Source of the DNA: Plantago major
Lineage: Eukaryota; Streptophyta; Magnoliopsida; Lamiales; Plantaginaceae
Length of the DNA: 64,000 nt
Reading direction: 5' to 3'
Assembly (NCBI GenBank): GCA_026545765.1
Contig: CM048844.1
Coordinates: forward strand, 3,844,001 to 3,908,000
The notes under the pieces are model-generated. The model was not told where the DNA came from, ran no database searches, and was given only the letters and a program-made list of their open reading frames with translations. The translations under genes were made by a program, and so were the position numbers. Shown piece by piece: positions 32,551-43,841 of the stretch. Within the stretch, counting starts at the first letter, position 1; each line of letters opens with the position of its first letter.

Positions 32551-34060
32551 ATGTCTGTAAGTTGTTGTTGTTTCTTGAACATGTTTGTGTACTTTTAAAA
32601 TGTGTCTGTGTTTGTGGAAATGGAAATAAGGGTGTTCTTAACATGTTGTTTTGCAGATGGTGGAAGTGAGAGTTCCAAACTTGGACTGTGAAGGATGTGC
32701 TTCAAAGCTCAAGAAGGCTGTATTTAAGCTCAAAGGTAGTAACTTTTTTTGTTCTTTCTTTTAATTTGCACATTTTGTAACACCGAACCGAACGGGTATT
32801 GTACGGGTTTGCTTCGGGTTGAATAGAGCCTGACCGGTTGAAAATCCTACATATTTCATGCTTTAGTTTAGTTGTGAGCATATTATATGTCTTGTCACAT
32901 TTGATATAAAACTTAAATTACATGCGAAATCATGTTATCGAGAAGCTGAGTTAAAAGGAGTTTTGAACTTTGAAAATTTGTATAAAAAGGGGAGAAGCCT
33001 ATAACTACACCGAGTGGCTCGATTCGAGCCAAACAGGACTGTTTATAATCATGCTCTGGTCAAGCAGACATAGTTAATCTGCTAGGCTTGGGTCTCCATC
33101 TACTTAGAAATCAAGGATGCAGTACAATCCTATAGAACAAATCCTGTTCAAGTATTTTGCAATAATAGCTTGGGCCACGACAGGATTAACGATAGCGGAA
33201 GCTTGGGATAATGCCCATAAGTACCGAAACAGTGCTTTACCCCTAGATGTCCAGTCAACTGCTGCGCCTCACATAGTCGTACTAATGCAATTTGGCTATA
33301 AGAAAAAATCATAAAGTAAATAAAACGTTTTTCATAATTTCATTTTTTTTTCTTGCTCAAATCTTCATATACTGCTTCTCTTTTGTGCTATCTGTCGATG
33401 TGGGATATTTCTGCTTTTCTCTTCTCATCGCATGAGCTTATTTGGGCCTTTACTGGACCATCTTATTGATATTGTATTACCATTAGCATTCATTCGTGAT
33501 TTTGTTCAGTTATAAACTTTTAATAAGTAATAAGATCTTAGCTTCCGCACGTCCTCTTGCAACGAGCATACGAGCAATAGGTTCACTCATAAATTAATTC
33601 ACTACATCACGGTCTAATCCTTAAGACTAATGATTCAAAAATCGAAGTAATAATCGACCTCTAAGTTTTGTTCTTTTTCATTGATGTTCATCCTTGTTTA
33701 CTTATGATGATGACCACTTGATATATATCAGGAGTGGATGAGGTAGAAGTTGACATGGAGTTGCAGAAGATCACGGTAAGGGGCTATGCGTTGGAGGAGA
33801 AGAAGGTGCTCAAAGCCATAAAACGCACGGGAAAAGCCGCTGAGCCATGGCCATATCCGGGATACTCGCACTTTTCCTCATTTTACAAGTATCCAACACA
33901 CATTATGAACCATTACTATGAGACTTCAAGAAATGTAGCTGCACCAAGTGTTCACACATTCTTCCACACACCCGCGGTGTACTCTGTTGCCATTGCTTCG
34001 GACGAGGCCGTGGCGTCTCTGTTTAGTGATGACAATCCTCACGCTTGTAGCATCATGTGA
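32551..34060 (+). CDS. heavy-metal-associated isoprenylated plant protein (HIPP)
   Basis: Three exons: 32551-32556 (Met-Ser only), 32657-32735 and 33732-34060, giving 137 residues. The HMA ferredoxin-like fold begins VEVRVPNLDCEGCASKLKK with the Cys-x-x-Cys metal site (DCEGC) and continues VDEVEVDMELQKITVRGYA and VLKAIKRTGKAAEPWPY. A Tyr/His-rich tail ends in CSIM, a CaaX farnesylation signal. HIPPs bind heavy metals such as Cd, Cu or Zn, and the lipid anchors them to membranes or nuclear foci (family knowledge). Intron 2, about 1 kb, holds a degenerate U3 copy on the opposite strand. The six-base coding portion of exon 1 is supported by the good donor TCT|GTAAGT and the intact frame; translation could also start at the Met that opens exon 2. 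Confidence 0.9.
32985..33405 (-). pseudogene. U3 snoRNA pseudogene with promoter, split by an insertion
   Basis: Read on the minus strand: USE GATGTGGGAT complement (33396-33405), a TATA-like TATATGAAG (about 33366-33374), an insertion (33350-33155), then U3 sequence TACTTGAACAGGATTTGTTC, TATAGGATTGTAC, the TGCTTGACCAGAGCATGATT region and GAGCCACTCGGTG, stopping at TTCTCCCCTTTTTAT near 32985. The 5' end and the segment before box D are missing. Flanking promoter DNA, including GGCCCAAATAAGC, also matches the intact U3 locus near 26870, so a whole gene was duplicated. It lies antisense in intron 2 of the HIPP gene. Confidence 0.85.
33155..33350. other. organelle-like filler DNA inside the U3 pseudogene
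   Basis: This interrupts the U3 copy at its 5' end. A piece of about 49 bases (33223-33271: ACCGAAACAGTGCTTTACCC, then CTAGATGTCCAGTCAACTGC and TGCGCCTCA) matches my recollection of the complement of plastid 23S rRNA around TAGGGGTAAAGCACTGTTTC. The neighbouring pieces (for example GGATTAACGATAGCGGAAGC) look equally unlike the local AT-rich DNA but I cannot place them. It looks like several short organelle fragments joined at a break. Confidence 0.6.
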
Positions 34061-34329
34061 AAATTTAAATCTTGCAGTCAGCTCTTGTTTTAGTCTTTGT
34101 TAGCTAAGCAAATTTATTTTTTGAGGAAGTTTGTGAAGTTTGCTTGTGTATCATGGTTGATTTCTTCTGGACATGAGATTTGTGATTTTTATGGGCTGTT
34201 AGCTTATCATTATGGGCCTTATGGCCCAAACTAGTTTGGAGATTTGTCATTTTATTGTTTGCTTCGCACATTTTGCATTAGCTACAGTGTCCTGGGTACC
34301 ACTGCCATACATAAACATGCTTGCACTAG
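34061..34329. other. HIPP 3' flank
   Basis: Probable 3' untranslated region and spacer. No further feature. Confidence 0.4.
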
Positions 34330-34520
34330 TCCAGTCCCGGAGGTCGATTATTCACCACAACACGATTTTATTATATTAACTTTCCACTCGAATAACATTC
34401 ATGTTCGAGGAGGTTGAAACTAATTGATAACAAGTTTGAAAGAGTATTAAATAATAAATGGAGTACGTAATTTATCAAACTCTGTTTATGTTAGAGCTTG
34501 AAGATGAGATCGGATCATGA
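34330..34520 (+). mobile_element. degenerate TRIM relic
   Basis: TTTCCACTCGAATAAC ... GAGGAGGTTGAAAC matches the right internal part of the complete TRIM at 20193 (TTTCCACTCGAATGAAC ... AGAGGTTGAAATC). It is followed by a weakly matching LTR-like stretch with TATTAAATAATAAATG and GAAGATGAGATCGG. An old fossil copy, family assignment by these shared phrases. Confidence 0.5.
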
Positions 34521-34924
34521 ATTACTCCCTAACGTACAAACAGATTTGCACAGATACGTACATTGCATCTTTAAATATTTTATTTAAAACTATTGGCTAA
34601 GTTGACCATCATATGGTGATGGACTCATTTTCAAGATTTTTCTTTGCTTTAATTATTAAGAAGATATCATACTTTTTTATTTGCAGAAAAGTTTCCATTG
34701 CAACAGCAGAAAGCAGAATCTTTTTATAAGAATGACAAATGCCTTCCCATTTTGCATTTTTTATGGTTAATTTTAACCTACTCAAAATATGGAAATTCAA
34801 TTTAAATACTAATACATTTAACAATTGCAATAAAACAACCTCATAAGTTGATCGATAGTTGATAAAGTAACTCATAACTTATCAATTCCTTATTTTAAAA
34901 AACTTATTAGGGAAAATTTGCATA

Positions 34925-35110
34925 CTCCCTCCGTCAACTTCTCATGGGTCCGGACATAGATTTTAAAACTAAATAATACTAGTATAAATAATTTGAATAA
35001 TTTATAAAATGTAGGTTTCAAGGATAAAGTATGAGATGTATTTTTCATTTAGAAAGTTGAGATTGGGACGAAGAAAAAAAAATGTAAAGTTGCAATTGGT
35101 ACGGAGGGAG
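34925..35110. mobile_element. Stowaway MITE
   Basis: Starts CTCCCTCCGTCAACTT and ends GGTACGGAGGGAG between TA dinucleotides (34923-34924 and 35111-35112). Length is 186 bases. Confidence 0.85.
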
Positions 35111-35112
35111 TA

Positions 35113-36723
35113 TTAATTAAGTGTAAGATGGATGAGTCACAACATTATAGACATCCACCAAAAAAAAATTATTATAGTATGACATGAACTAATGGCCAAA
35201 TATTGTGGAAAAATACTTTTACACTTGACTCGATGTAAATCTGGTTCAGTTGATCATATAAACGACCAACTTACTCATTTATAGTTGTATAATCGAATTA
35301 CTCTGAACTAATATACTAGACTTGCGTGTGTTTAAATATTTATCAAATATCTTAAACTCTAGAAATGCCAAAGTTTCATCATCCTGATTCCAAAATGCAA
35401 AAGAGGGAAGGCCTACAGCCTCAGAACAATTTCGAAGGGGACAATTCCAACCTGATCTGCTTCAATTATTGCATCAAAATCCACTTTCACACGTAAATCT
35501 GTAATGTTTAGGCTATATATTTTATTTTATTTTATTTGTTTATGGAACTTTTTGGTACTCCTAAAAAATCAAAGAGTAATAATTTTATAATTTGATTAAA
35601 TTCGGCAACGTTTGATTTTATTGGCAATTAATATACAATGCATGTAGTTATTATTAATAAACATAAAGATCATTGTATCCACATTCGTGTACTAGCTAAA
35701 GAGATTGGTTGGTAGCATACTCAATTAAACGGGTGATTTTATCCCCAACTACTCTTCATTGTATGAGTTACTTATTCGACATATCCGCCCATAATAAATT
35801 ATCAAAAAGAACCATGTAGAGCCAAATCATACGTCATCTTTCACAGCTATAAAGTTGAGCTTTCCAGCGTTGATTATATCTCTACGTATACATTTCTAGA
35901 ATCACCATAAAATATTAGTAATTATAAAGCCCCGAAGTTTCAGAGATCTCGTCAGCGCTACTCACACCAAGTGCATTCTTTTGTTTGAAACCCCATCCAT
36001 AAGAACTTCAAAGTTAAGCGTGATAAACTTGAAACAATCCAAGGTGGTTGCCCCACTTAGAAGTTTCATGGTGCATGCACGGGCGACTGGGCGAGGATAA
36101 AGTTTTGGGGAAATTACATGTGTCATAGTGTGACCATCATATTACCCTGAGAGCAATACATGAATAATCATGATGACCCTTCCCAAATGGTCGTGTTTCA
36201 ATCGATCATTGGTCAGATTTTTATATCCGTTGAAAAAGTAATTAAAAAAAGGCACAATATCAATAGGAATGGTAATAAAATAATAGGAGTAGATGCATAA
36301 ATAGTTGTAAAATTTGCTCATCTTTAAGAAGAGACTATTTGGCTTGGAGTTAAAGCCCGTTTTAATCGAGTTGACCTTCTCCTCGTGTTTGTCATGCGAT
36401 TCTAATTGCATTGAATATTGGTCGTTTTTAATCCACCAACTATTCATAATACAATTAAATTGTATCTCTCTACCTACTATTTTTCTCTAACTTAACTTTA
36501 AATCAATGAAATAATATTAAAAATTCTTATACACCATATATAACAATACAATTCATAAAATTTTAACTCTATCACAAACATAATTTTCCACAGCCCAATT
36601 AAAATTTAGTTGTCATTCACTAAACCGGATCAGTTTAAATCGAATGTAAAACCTCCGGTAAGAATTTGACCTCGAGAAAAGTCCATTCATTTGTGTGTAG
36701 GTGTAGCACCATTTCAAAGAAGA
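35113..36723. other. no gene seen; AT-rich intergenic
   Basis: No coding signature or clear repeat. The right end is the promoter region of the next HMA gene. Confidence 0.45.
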
Positions 36724-36730
36724 TATAAAT
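36724..36730 (+). promoter_or_regulatory. TATA box of the HMA-fold gene
   Basis: TATAAAT lies 84 bases upstream of the ATG at 36814, a normal plant leader length. Confidence 0.6.
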
Positions 36731-36813
36731 AACCATCCCTTCAAAAGTCCATCCATTTTCAAAGTTGCTTACATATTTCTCTCCAAAACCCCATCTTTCA
36801 CCTCCTCTCCAAA

Positions 36814-37442
36814 ATGGCTCAGGTTTACTTTAATTTTCTCATAGCAATATGCAATAATCATCTCTTCTTTTCTTCAATTCAATCTCATTTTGATCATGTT
36901 CTCTGTTTATTTGATGGTAACAGAAAGTGGTGTTGAAGGTCCTGACCATGACTGATGAGAAGACAAAACAGAAAGCCATTGAAGCAGCTGCTGATATTCT
37001 TGGTAATCAATTTATCAATCACCCCTTTCCATTTCTTGCAATTTCTTGAAATTCTTGAAAACTTGTTAAATTGGCAAAAGGTTGAAAATTTTGGAGAATC
37101 AGATGAAAAGGCCAAAAATGGGTTTTATTTAATACTTTTATTTGAAGAATGGTTGGATTGATTTGAATATGTGGTGAAAATTGGAAAACAGGGGTGGATT
37201 CAATAGCAGCTGATCTGCAGAGCCAGAAACTGACAGTGATAGGAGAAATGGATGCAGTTGCAGTGGTGAAGAAGCTGAAGAAAGTTGGAAAAGTAGACAT
37301 CTTGTCTGTTGGACCTGCAAAAGAAGAGAAGAAGCCTGAAGAAAAGAAACCTGAAGAGAAGAAGCCTGAAGAGAAGAAACCTGAAGAGAAGAAGCCTGAA
37401 GAAGAAAAGAAAGAGGAGAAGAAGCCTGAAGAAAAGAAGTAG
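36814..37442 (+). CDS. HMA-fold protein without metal site, KKPEE-repeat tail
   Basis: Three exons: 36814-36822 (MAQ), 36924-37002 and 37192-37442, about 112 residues. The HMA-like fold reads [20 protein letters not shown] with [27 protein letters not shown] and [20 protein letters not shown]. The loop that holds CxxC in metal-binding HMA proteins is MTDEKTK, so metal binding is unlikely. The C-terminal third is a near-perfect array of about six EKKPE units. There is no CaaX box. Similar cysteine-free HMA proteins in plants are called HPP or HIPP-like, and some are targets of fungal effectors (family knowledge, e.g. Pi21-type). The stop is the first of several consecutive TAG triplets. Confidence 0.85.
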
Positions 37443-37849
37443 TAGTAGTAGTAGTAAAATCCAGTTTCTCTGCTGAATGGAAGTGAAAAAAACTGTTCTT
37501 TTTATGGATTTTGTGGTTCTAAGTTTCTAACTTTATATAAATGAAAGTCCTTTATAATTTTACTTAGAAATGAATGAGCTTATTGTGAAGAAATCAAGAT
37601 TCTTAGCATTCAAAAAAAATTACGTAGTTTCATTGAGTCTCTGTTCTGGAAATTGTTAGTTCTTGTGTTCTTTGGTTTTGTTGGGCATTGGGAAGTTCAC
37701 AGATTTCATTACCAAACAGGGCGGAGTCAGGATTTTAGTTCGAGAATGGCCGGATGGGATTCTTTTTGAGGTAAGGAGTCACTAAATCTAAAGTTATCGA
37801 AACTATTACATATAAATACTTTTTTCCAAAATTTAAGAGGAGTGCAACG
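37443..37849. other. 3' flank with possible outer hAT-like repeat
   Basis: CAGGGCGGAGTCAGGATTTT at about 37719 resembles the common hAT-type end (C)AGGGGCGGAGCCAGG. It may be the left end of an older element into which the MITE at 37850 inserted. The right end was not settled. Confidence 0.35.
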
Positions 37850-38014
37850 CAGGGGTGAACTTAGGATTTCAACCTCAGGGGTGAAATTACACGTATGAAG
37901 TTTTTCCGAGGGTTAGGAGGGCGAAATTCAAAATTTTCAAAAATATTACCTATAAAATCTTTTTTTTTTCAAATTTTAGGGGAGCGAACGCCCCCTGCCC
38001 CCGGTCCGCTCCTG
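37850..38014. mobile_element. hAT-type MITE
   Basis: The element begins CAGGGGTGAACTTAGG and ends CGGTCCGCTCCTG, giving short inverted ends CAGGRG. It is flanked by the perfect 8-base direct repeat GTGCAACG (37842-37849 and 38015-38022), as hAT elements make. Length is 165 bases. Confidence 0.85.
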
Positions 38015-38022
38015 GTGCAACG

Positions 38023-38951
38023 GTTATCATGCTCTCCTACTATGTCCGGAAGGTATATGGAGAATTTTTAAAATTTGTCATAACATGAGATTCTTTACTT
38101 TGTACAATGTGCTATGAGTCAGGACATGTCATATTTGGCTGCGCATTCTTTAGTTTACGATTGTGCATGACTTCTCATTGTTGTTATTATCAAATGGAAT
38201 ACGTAATTCACCATGGTCCACTTTAATTTAAAAGTACAGTGTTAATATTGCTAGTAAAAATATTAATATTCTTAATTGAAGTGGGTGTGTTATTAATAAA
38301 ATAATTTTTCTAATGGGTATCGGCGCTAATGTTATTAATTAAACATCTTTAAAGTTTTCGGTAACAATTATATTTGTTCATCTTCTTTTATTTTTTAATA
38401 TACCGTCTACTAAGAGATATTCAAGTCCCGGCTTTATTTTATTGGGATATTAATTCTTTTCCCCCACCGAGTTTCCTCATCCATTTTCTAGTATAATTCT
38501 TAAGGGTCATTTTCTAACTATTAAATTCTCTCAACTAGATTCCTCAAACAAATACATAATTCAAAGAAATTTAATATGACTGTTGGATTAATGAAAATGG
38601 TTGGTTCTTGATGAAGAAGAATTTTTATAAGATTGAATATGACTTGAGTGTGCATGATCCATGATGTCACTCTAAGCTAAAGACAGTGATACATTTTGTG
38701 TTTATTTCTAACTTTAATCTTTATTGGTCACATAACTGTAATAATAGTAATTTAGTGTCCACGTAGGTATGCAATTTGTTGTGTGTTATCTGATTCATCT
38801 CAATCAATTTGTGCTTGTGTTTGCCAGCACCTCAGCACTTGGTGACTTGGATGTACATTCACCAAGTCATAAACAGAAATGAGTGTTAAGTAACTTAGTT
38901 CAAACAGGTGTTAAGTAAACAACTTTGTCCAATAATTCAATTAGGTTCCAA
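38023..38951. other. no gene seen
   Basis: AT-rich spacer. No recognised feature. Confidence 0.4.
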
Positions 38952-40753
38952 TGGTTGGGATTTTCGGAAAAACAACCTCTAAGGTAACGCAACGGAAAGT
39001 TAAAATTTTCACCAACAATAAATAATTGATAAGCTATACAGATACTTATAATTGCGATAACATATAAATCGAAAGCTTACTTGCTATGACGACATATTAA
39101 GCTTCCTGGATCCTGATGCATTGAACAACGAAACCCTAACTCCGATTGTTTGTATAAGCGGTCGACCTTAATTAATCTACAACAATTGGGCACCAAAAGC
39201 CCTTTAGCACAATCTTGCGTATTGTTGGATTCTCCTAGGATATTCTTCTCATAGAATTCTTTTAAACTGTTAAGAAGAACGTATGAATTCGTGTTTAAGT
39301 TCAAGTACGTCTTCCAAAGAGAGTAAGTTGAAGTGTGTTTATTTGAATTATGAAGAGACCATTTTATTTATAGTGGGAGAGGAGTAGTGGCAAGTATGAG
39401 TGAAGTAGTGACCAAGGTAATAAGAAGAGTAGTGGATAAGCTAGAGTGAAGAGTAGGGATTAAGTATGAACAAGATTCACAAAATCCCACTCTACTATAA
39501 ACACGCGTCTTACTCCTTCGACATGTGCCCAGTACTCAATGTCCTCTCATTCATTCGGTCCTCGATTTTGGACTTCAAATCAAATTCGATCCAAAACCAT
39601 TCCCATATAATTAAATAATTAATTAAGTCCAAATAAATCCAATTTAACTTAATTAAATATTTCTATCAAATAGAAATCCTTCATAATACAAATTAAATAT
39701 CTCCAATACAATTAGATATTCAATTGAATTAAATGTTGGATCGAATCGACATTTAATTATTGCCAACATACGATTAGTGCAACAATTACTTTATTGTGTG
39801 GCCCTTAGGGCCTTATGTATGGCAAGCACTAATCAAATTACGGTCCGGACGAATTCCTAGACGATTCACTGGACACTCTTGATACATAAGGACGTTTGTG
39901 AGGACTTATACAAACTTTCTGAAATGTAGAGCCATCACGATACTTGGCCCTTCATTCATTTAATACTGACAAGTTTGTAACTCGATATCAGATCTGTTCC
40001 AATAACTTAACCAATATATCTAAGTCGTATAGTTTCCTTCATATATTCAAACACTATTTCGAATACATGTCCAACTAAATATGAGAAGTAGAGTATTCTC
40101 ACAAATTCTATTGCGAGGAATGAATTCTATCTTGGCTCAACTACAACTTCCATATGCTCCATGATGTACCCAGCGCATGCCGTATCTACCCCTCAGGAGT
40201 GCAAGCGTTGGTCGTGACCAAAGTATATCACTTCACACATGAGATCGTATTGACCTCAAGTCATAGGACTATTACATCGCCCTACAAGCCGATACTCCCA
40301 TAGACACATAAATAGAATCATTAAATGGTTTCTCGGTAGGGTATACCAGCACTCTCTAAAGTGTCTATGTGTCCATCATTAATAACCGAGTTATTCGTAG
40401 TTGTGAGAACCACTACACCAAGGATATGATGTAGACTACATGCCAATCTTCAATCCCAAGGATATTATGCATCATCGATATCCCATTCTCGATGATCAAT
40501 GATTGGGGCGATTTAAGAGCTTATGATACATCACTCAAGATCTCACATTTTTAGTGACAACATTAAACTCATGGGAACACATGTATAAATGAATGCAGAC
40601 AAACAGATATTAAACATTTAAACACTGTAATGCCAATATATGTATATGTCCATATATACATTATAATTGCATATAACAATTATATGCAAATACTGAATGT
40701 GAGTAAGTATATTTGTCCCCAATATGATTGTCTCTAGGACATATATACCTTCA
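38952..40753 (-). mobile_element. probable solo LTR of a Ty1/copia-type element
   Basis: A non-coding block of about 1.8 kb, less AT-rich in its centre than its flanks. On the minus strand its ends read TGAAGGTATATATGTCC and CCGAAAATCCCAACCA, i.e. TG...CA. The minus-strand phrases CCTAGAGACAATCATATTGG and GTTGTTTTTCCGAAAATCCC are ones I associate with long copia LTRs. No polymerase or gag domain lies beside it. A matching target-site duplication was not found, so the boundaries are tentative. Treat as an LTR fossil. Confidence 0.45.
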
Positions 40754-42420
40754 CCGATGTACGATTTGTCATGCTATTTAATTCGTTATGAATTGAGTTG
40801 TAAAGTCATGCGAGTAAATCATTTTTAGCATGAATGATAAATTGGCTCAAGGTTGTTTTTGTTGATATTAGTTATCCTACACGTCGGAAAAAGAAATACA
40901 AAGGTGCACATTCAACTCTTGTTCTCAAGTTTGTATTCATAGATGTCTTGAAAAATTCTCTATACTTGGGATTAATTTTGAAGCCAAACCAAGTTTACTC
41001 GTACTATGTGTGAGCATGTGCCCGCACCTAAGAACATGGATGCCCTTACCGAACTCAATTAGTTTTTTATTTTTATTTTATTTCGTTTGTTTTTATACTA
41101 ACTCTCTTCTAGCCATGCATGACTAAACTGTTAATCGCAGCCATCAGTCTATCTTGACCGATTTAATACAGTACAGTATACTAAAAAATACTAATAGCAT
41201 AATATGAAGTTTATTAGGCATTAAAGCTTATAAAATTTGGGGAATATGATATTTAACGAAACTCCTTTTTTCGCCTACTACCAAAAGCAGGTTAAGCTTG
41301 CTAAACTCTTGGATTATTAGACTGGGAATTTTCAGTTAAATATCGATATCCTAGACTTAATTAGATGGTTAGATTGCATGATTATCATAATGTTAATTGC
41401 TAGAATGAGGGCCCGTCATATTTTGCTAGTCGAATTATAAAGCTTAGGTTGGGCTAGTGCATAGTGGTTATGGTTTTCAAATTCAAGGTGCCTAAAAATG
41501 ATCAGTATAAAATTTATTTTGTAGATGAATGATAGGTGCAAGCAGGTGAAGTCTCGAGCATTAGGTATGTGTACTTGTGTAGTATAAAAGTTAGCGTGAT
41601 AAGGGGTTTTGGTAGAGCTCACACATGAGTCGAGCCCTATCAAGGTTCCGAATTATTCAGGCTCAAACTCAATTAATTTTTTAAGTTGTTTGAGTTGATC
41701 TCGAACTTAATTTATTGTTCATTTTGTTATTGAATGAAGAGTTCGCTCATTGGTATACAATGTTTAATTAATTATATGTATCATTTAGTAGCTTGTTCAA
41801 GCTTGATCAACACTCGAATAAAATTGAATTCGACCCTACTTTTCGACGTGACTTGAGCTCGAAATATTAGTTCGTTTAATTAACGAGCTGGGCCGAACTT
41901 TGATTCGTTACAACTCAAGCCGAGTTCATGGAATGAGATACTGACTCGACTCACGTCAAATATTACTATACTTGAATTCACGAAGTCAAGTGTCTTTGCT
42001 TCTCATGGATGTAAGAAAATGTCGTTGAAATAGCCACCCTATAAAAGGGACCAACATATTCGACCGAATCAGTCGTACGTGTCGTATTCGGTGGACAATT
42101 AAAGAATACAAAAAGGTATAAAAAGCTTTAACATAAATCAAGATCCAATTCGATACAACTGTTGTAGCTCGTACATCTGTCCGACAAAAGCACCAAAACA
42201 CAGTTTAATAATCTTAATCACGTGCAAATTAACACTAAGTAAAGCTATTCAGACTTAGAAAATGAGAAAAGGACGAGAATGCATCAGACTGATAAATATC
42301 GTGGTACCTTGTAGTATTTCATTAAGATCTGGGCAACCTTTAAAATACCAAAAAGGACATAAAGTGTTACATTATTCTCAAAAAGCGACACAATAATTCC
42401 AATCACCGTCACTACAGTCC
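40754..42420. other. no gene seen; dispersed-repeat-like stretch
   Basis: At about 41640-41960 the sequence is rich in variants of GAGCTCGAA, CTTGAGCTCG and TCGAACTTAA. This composition is typical of eroded non-autonomous transposons in plants; I cannot assign a family. The rest is AT-rich spacer. Confidence 0.35.
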
Positions 42421-42524
42421 CTCTCGAATTTCCCCCAAATTCCATTCTCATTGTAAACAGAATCAAATTTGCTAGCTCAATAATTTCGCCATTTGAGCTG
42501 ATTCCATATCATCGTCTTGCACAG

Positions 42525-43339
42525 GTATGATCATCAGATCTCTCAATTTTAGCTTTTCAAACATCTGTTTGCTTTCTGATTTCGAGTAGTTTGATATATG
42601 AATTCTGTTTCACTCGCTGTAGATTATGTTAATTTGTGGTGTCATTGGATTAGGAAGAATAAGTGTTGAATTGTTGTTTACATGTATGTATTTGAGCTGA
42701 ATTACTGCAAGATCATCAGTTAAACAGGTTTTTATTTTGATTTGATTGATAGAGTGGCAGAAAATTAGTGTGTTACAAATAGATTAGATGATCTGATGTA
42801 TGTGTAATCTGTCTACCAGCTGATGTTATCAAATCTTGTGAAGTGATTAAGTGAAGCATGATCATGTGGGTGTTTGCAACTGGGGTTAAAAAGTAAAAAA
42901 AGTGGAACTTGGAGTGATCATCAAGATATGTGATTCTCGAGCAAATTGGTTCAGCTTATATGAAGTTATAATCTGTTTTTGCTAACGAAATTTCAGTCAT
43001 ACTGCTTCAGAAAGTTATAAGCAATTGGTAACGATCATTTGCAAGTACTTACGAAGTTTGTCAGCCAGATGCTAGTGTAGGAACGATGCGTTAATAGTTG
43101 AGAGTCCGTTCTGGTTCATTCGTATACTGCAAGAAAACTTTGTTAGTTTGCTTTTCTGGTTCACATGTATCGTTTGAGATTTGTATTATGTCCCATGAAT
43201 GATTGAATGACTAGTTTTATCTATGTTTCCCTTAATTTGTTAACTGTTAATCTCACCTGAACTTGAACTCTACGTAGAGTTATGAATACTATGATGTTAC
43301 GTCTAATCCTGCTTCTCTGCTCGAAGGTCAGTAATCCAG
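42525..43339 (+). other. 5' UTR intron of the first RraA-like gene
   Basis: The leader exon end GTCTTGCACAG|GTATGA and acceptor AATCCAG|G just before the ATG define an intron of about 815 bases. The second paralogue has the same architecture and a similar leader (CATCGTCTTGCTCAA|GTATGA), which supports it. Confidence 0.6.
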
Positions 43340-43340
43340 G

Positions 43341-43841
43341 ATGGCCTTGGTAACCACAGCTGAAGTTTGTGATGCAAATCCGCAGCTTATTGTGACCGGT
43401 GAGCTTCGTGTTCTCCAGCCAGTTTTCCAGATATATGGTAGAAGGCAAGTTTTCTCTGGACCAGTTGTAACTCTAAAAGTGTTTGAGGATAATGTTTTGG
43501 TGCGTGAGTTTCTTGAGGAGAAGGGAAATGGAAGAGTTCTTGTTGTTGATGGAGGTGCGAGTCTGAGATGTGCGATATTGGGTGGTAATCCTGTAGTTCA
43601 GGCCCAGAACAATGGGTGGGCTGGTATTGTAGTTAATGGATGCATTAGAGATGTCGATGAAATCAATGGCTGTGACATTGGTGTGAGAGCTTTGGCTTCA
43701 CATCCAGTGAAAGCTAACAAGAAAGGGATCGGAGAGAAGCATGTTCCCGTGCATATTGCCGGCACCAGAATATGCGATGGGGAGTGGCTTTATGCAGATA
43801 CAGATGGCATTCTCGTTTCCAAAATGGAGTTGTCTGTCTGA
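43341..43841 (+). CDS. RraA-like / HMG-CHA aldolase family protein, copy 1
   Basis: An intact single coding exon of 166 residues. The fold is that of RraA (inhibitor of RNase E in bacteria) and of class II 4-hydroxy-4-methyl-2-oxoglutarate/4-carboxy-4-hydroxy-2-oxoadipate aldolases, which split pyruvate-derived hydroxyacids with a divalent metal (family knowledge). Seen: the amino end TTAEVCDANPQL, YGRRQVFSGPVVTLKVF, the glycine-rich RVLVVDGGASLRCAILGG and the active-site stretch GWAGIVVNGCIRDVDEI with the Arg-Asp pair, ending VSKMELSV. Plant members are annotated as putative HMG aldolases; the true role is not settled. A near-identical paralogue lies at 49874-50374. Confidence 0.92.
   Translation: MALVTTAEVCDANPQLIVTGELRVLQPVFQIYGRRQVFSGPVVTLKVFEDNVLVREFLEEKGNGRVLVVDGGASLRCAILGGNPVVQAQNNGWAGIVVNGCIRDVDEINGCDIGVRALASHPVKANKKGIGEKHVPVHIAGTRICDGEWLYADTDGILVSKMELSV

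Noticed and set aside
33117-33314. 65-codon open frame in the HIPP intron
   Set aside because: It runs through the U3 pseudogene and the organelle-like insert; no protein family matches and it starts inside U3 sequence.
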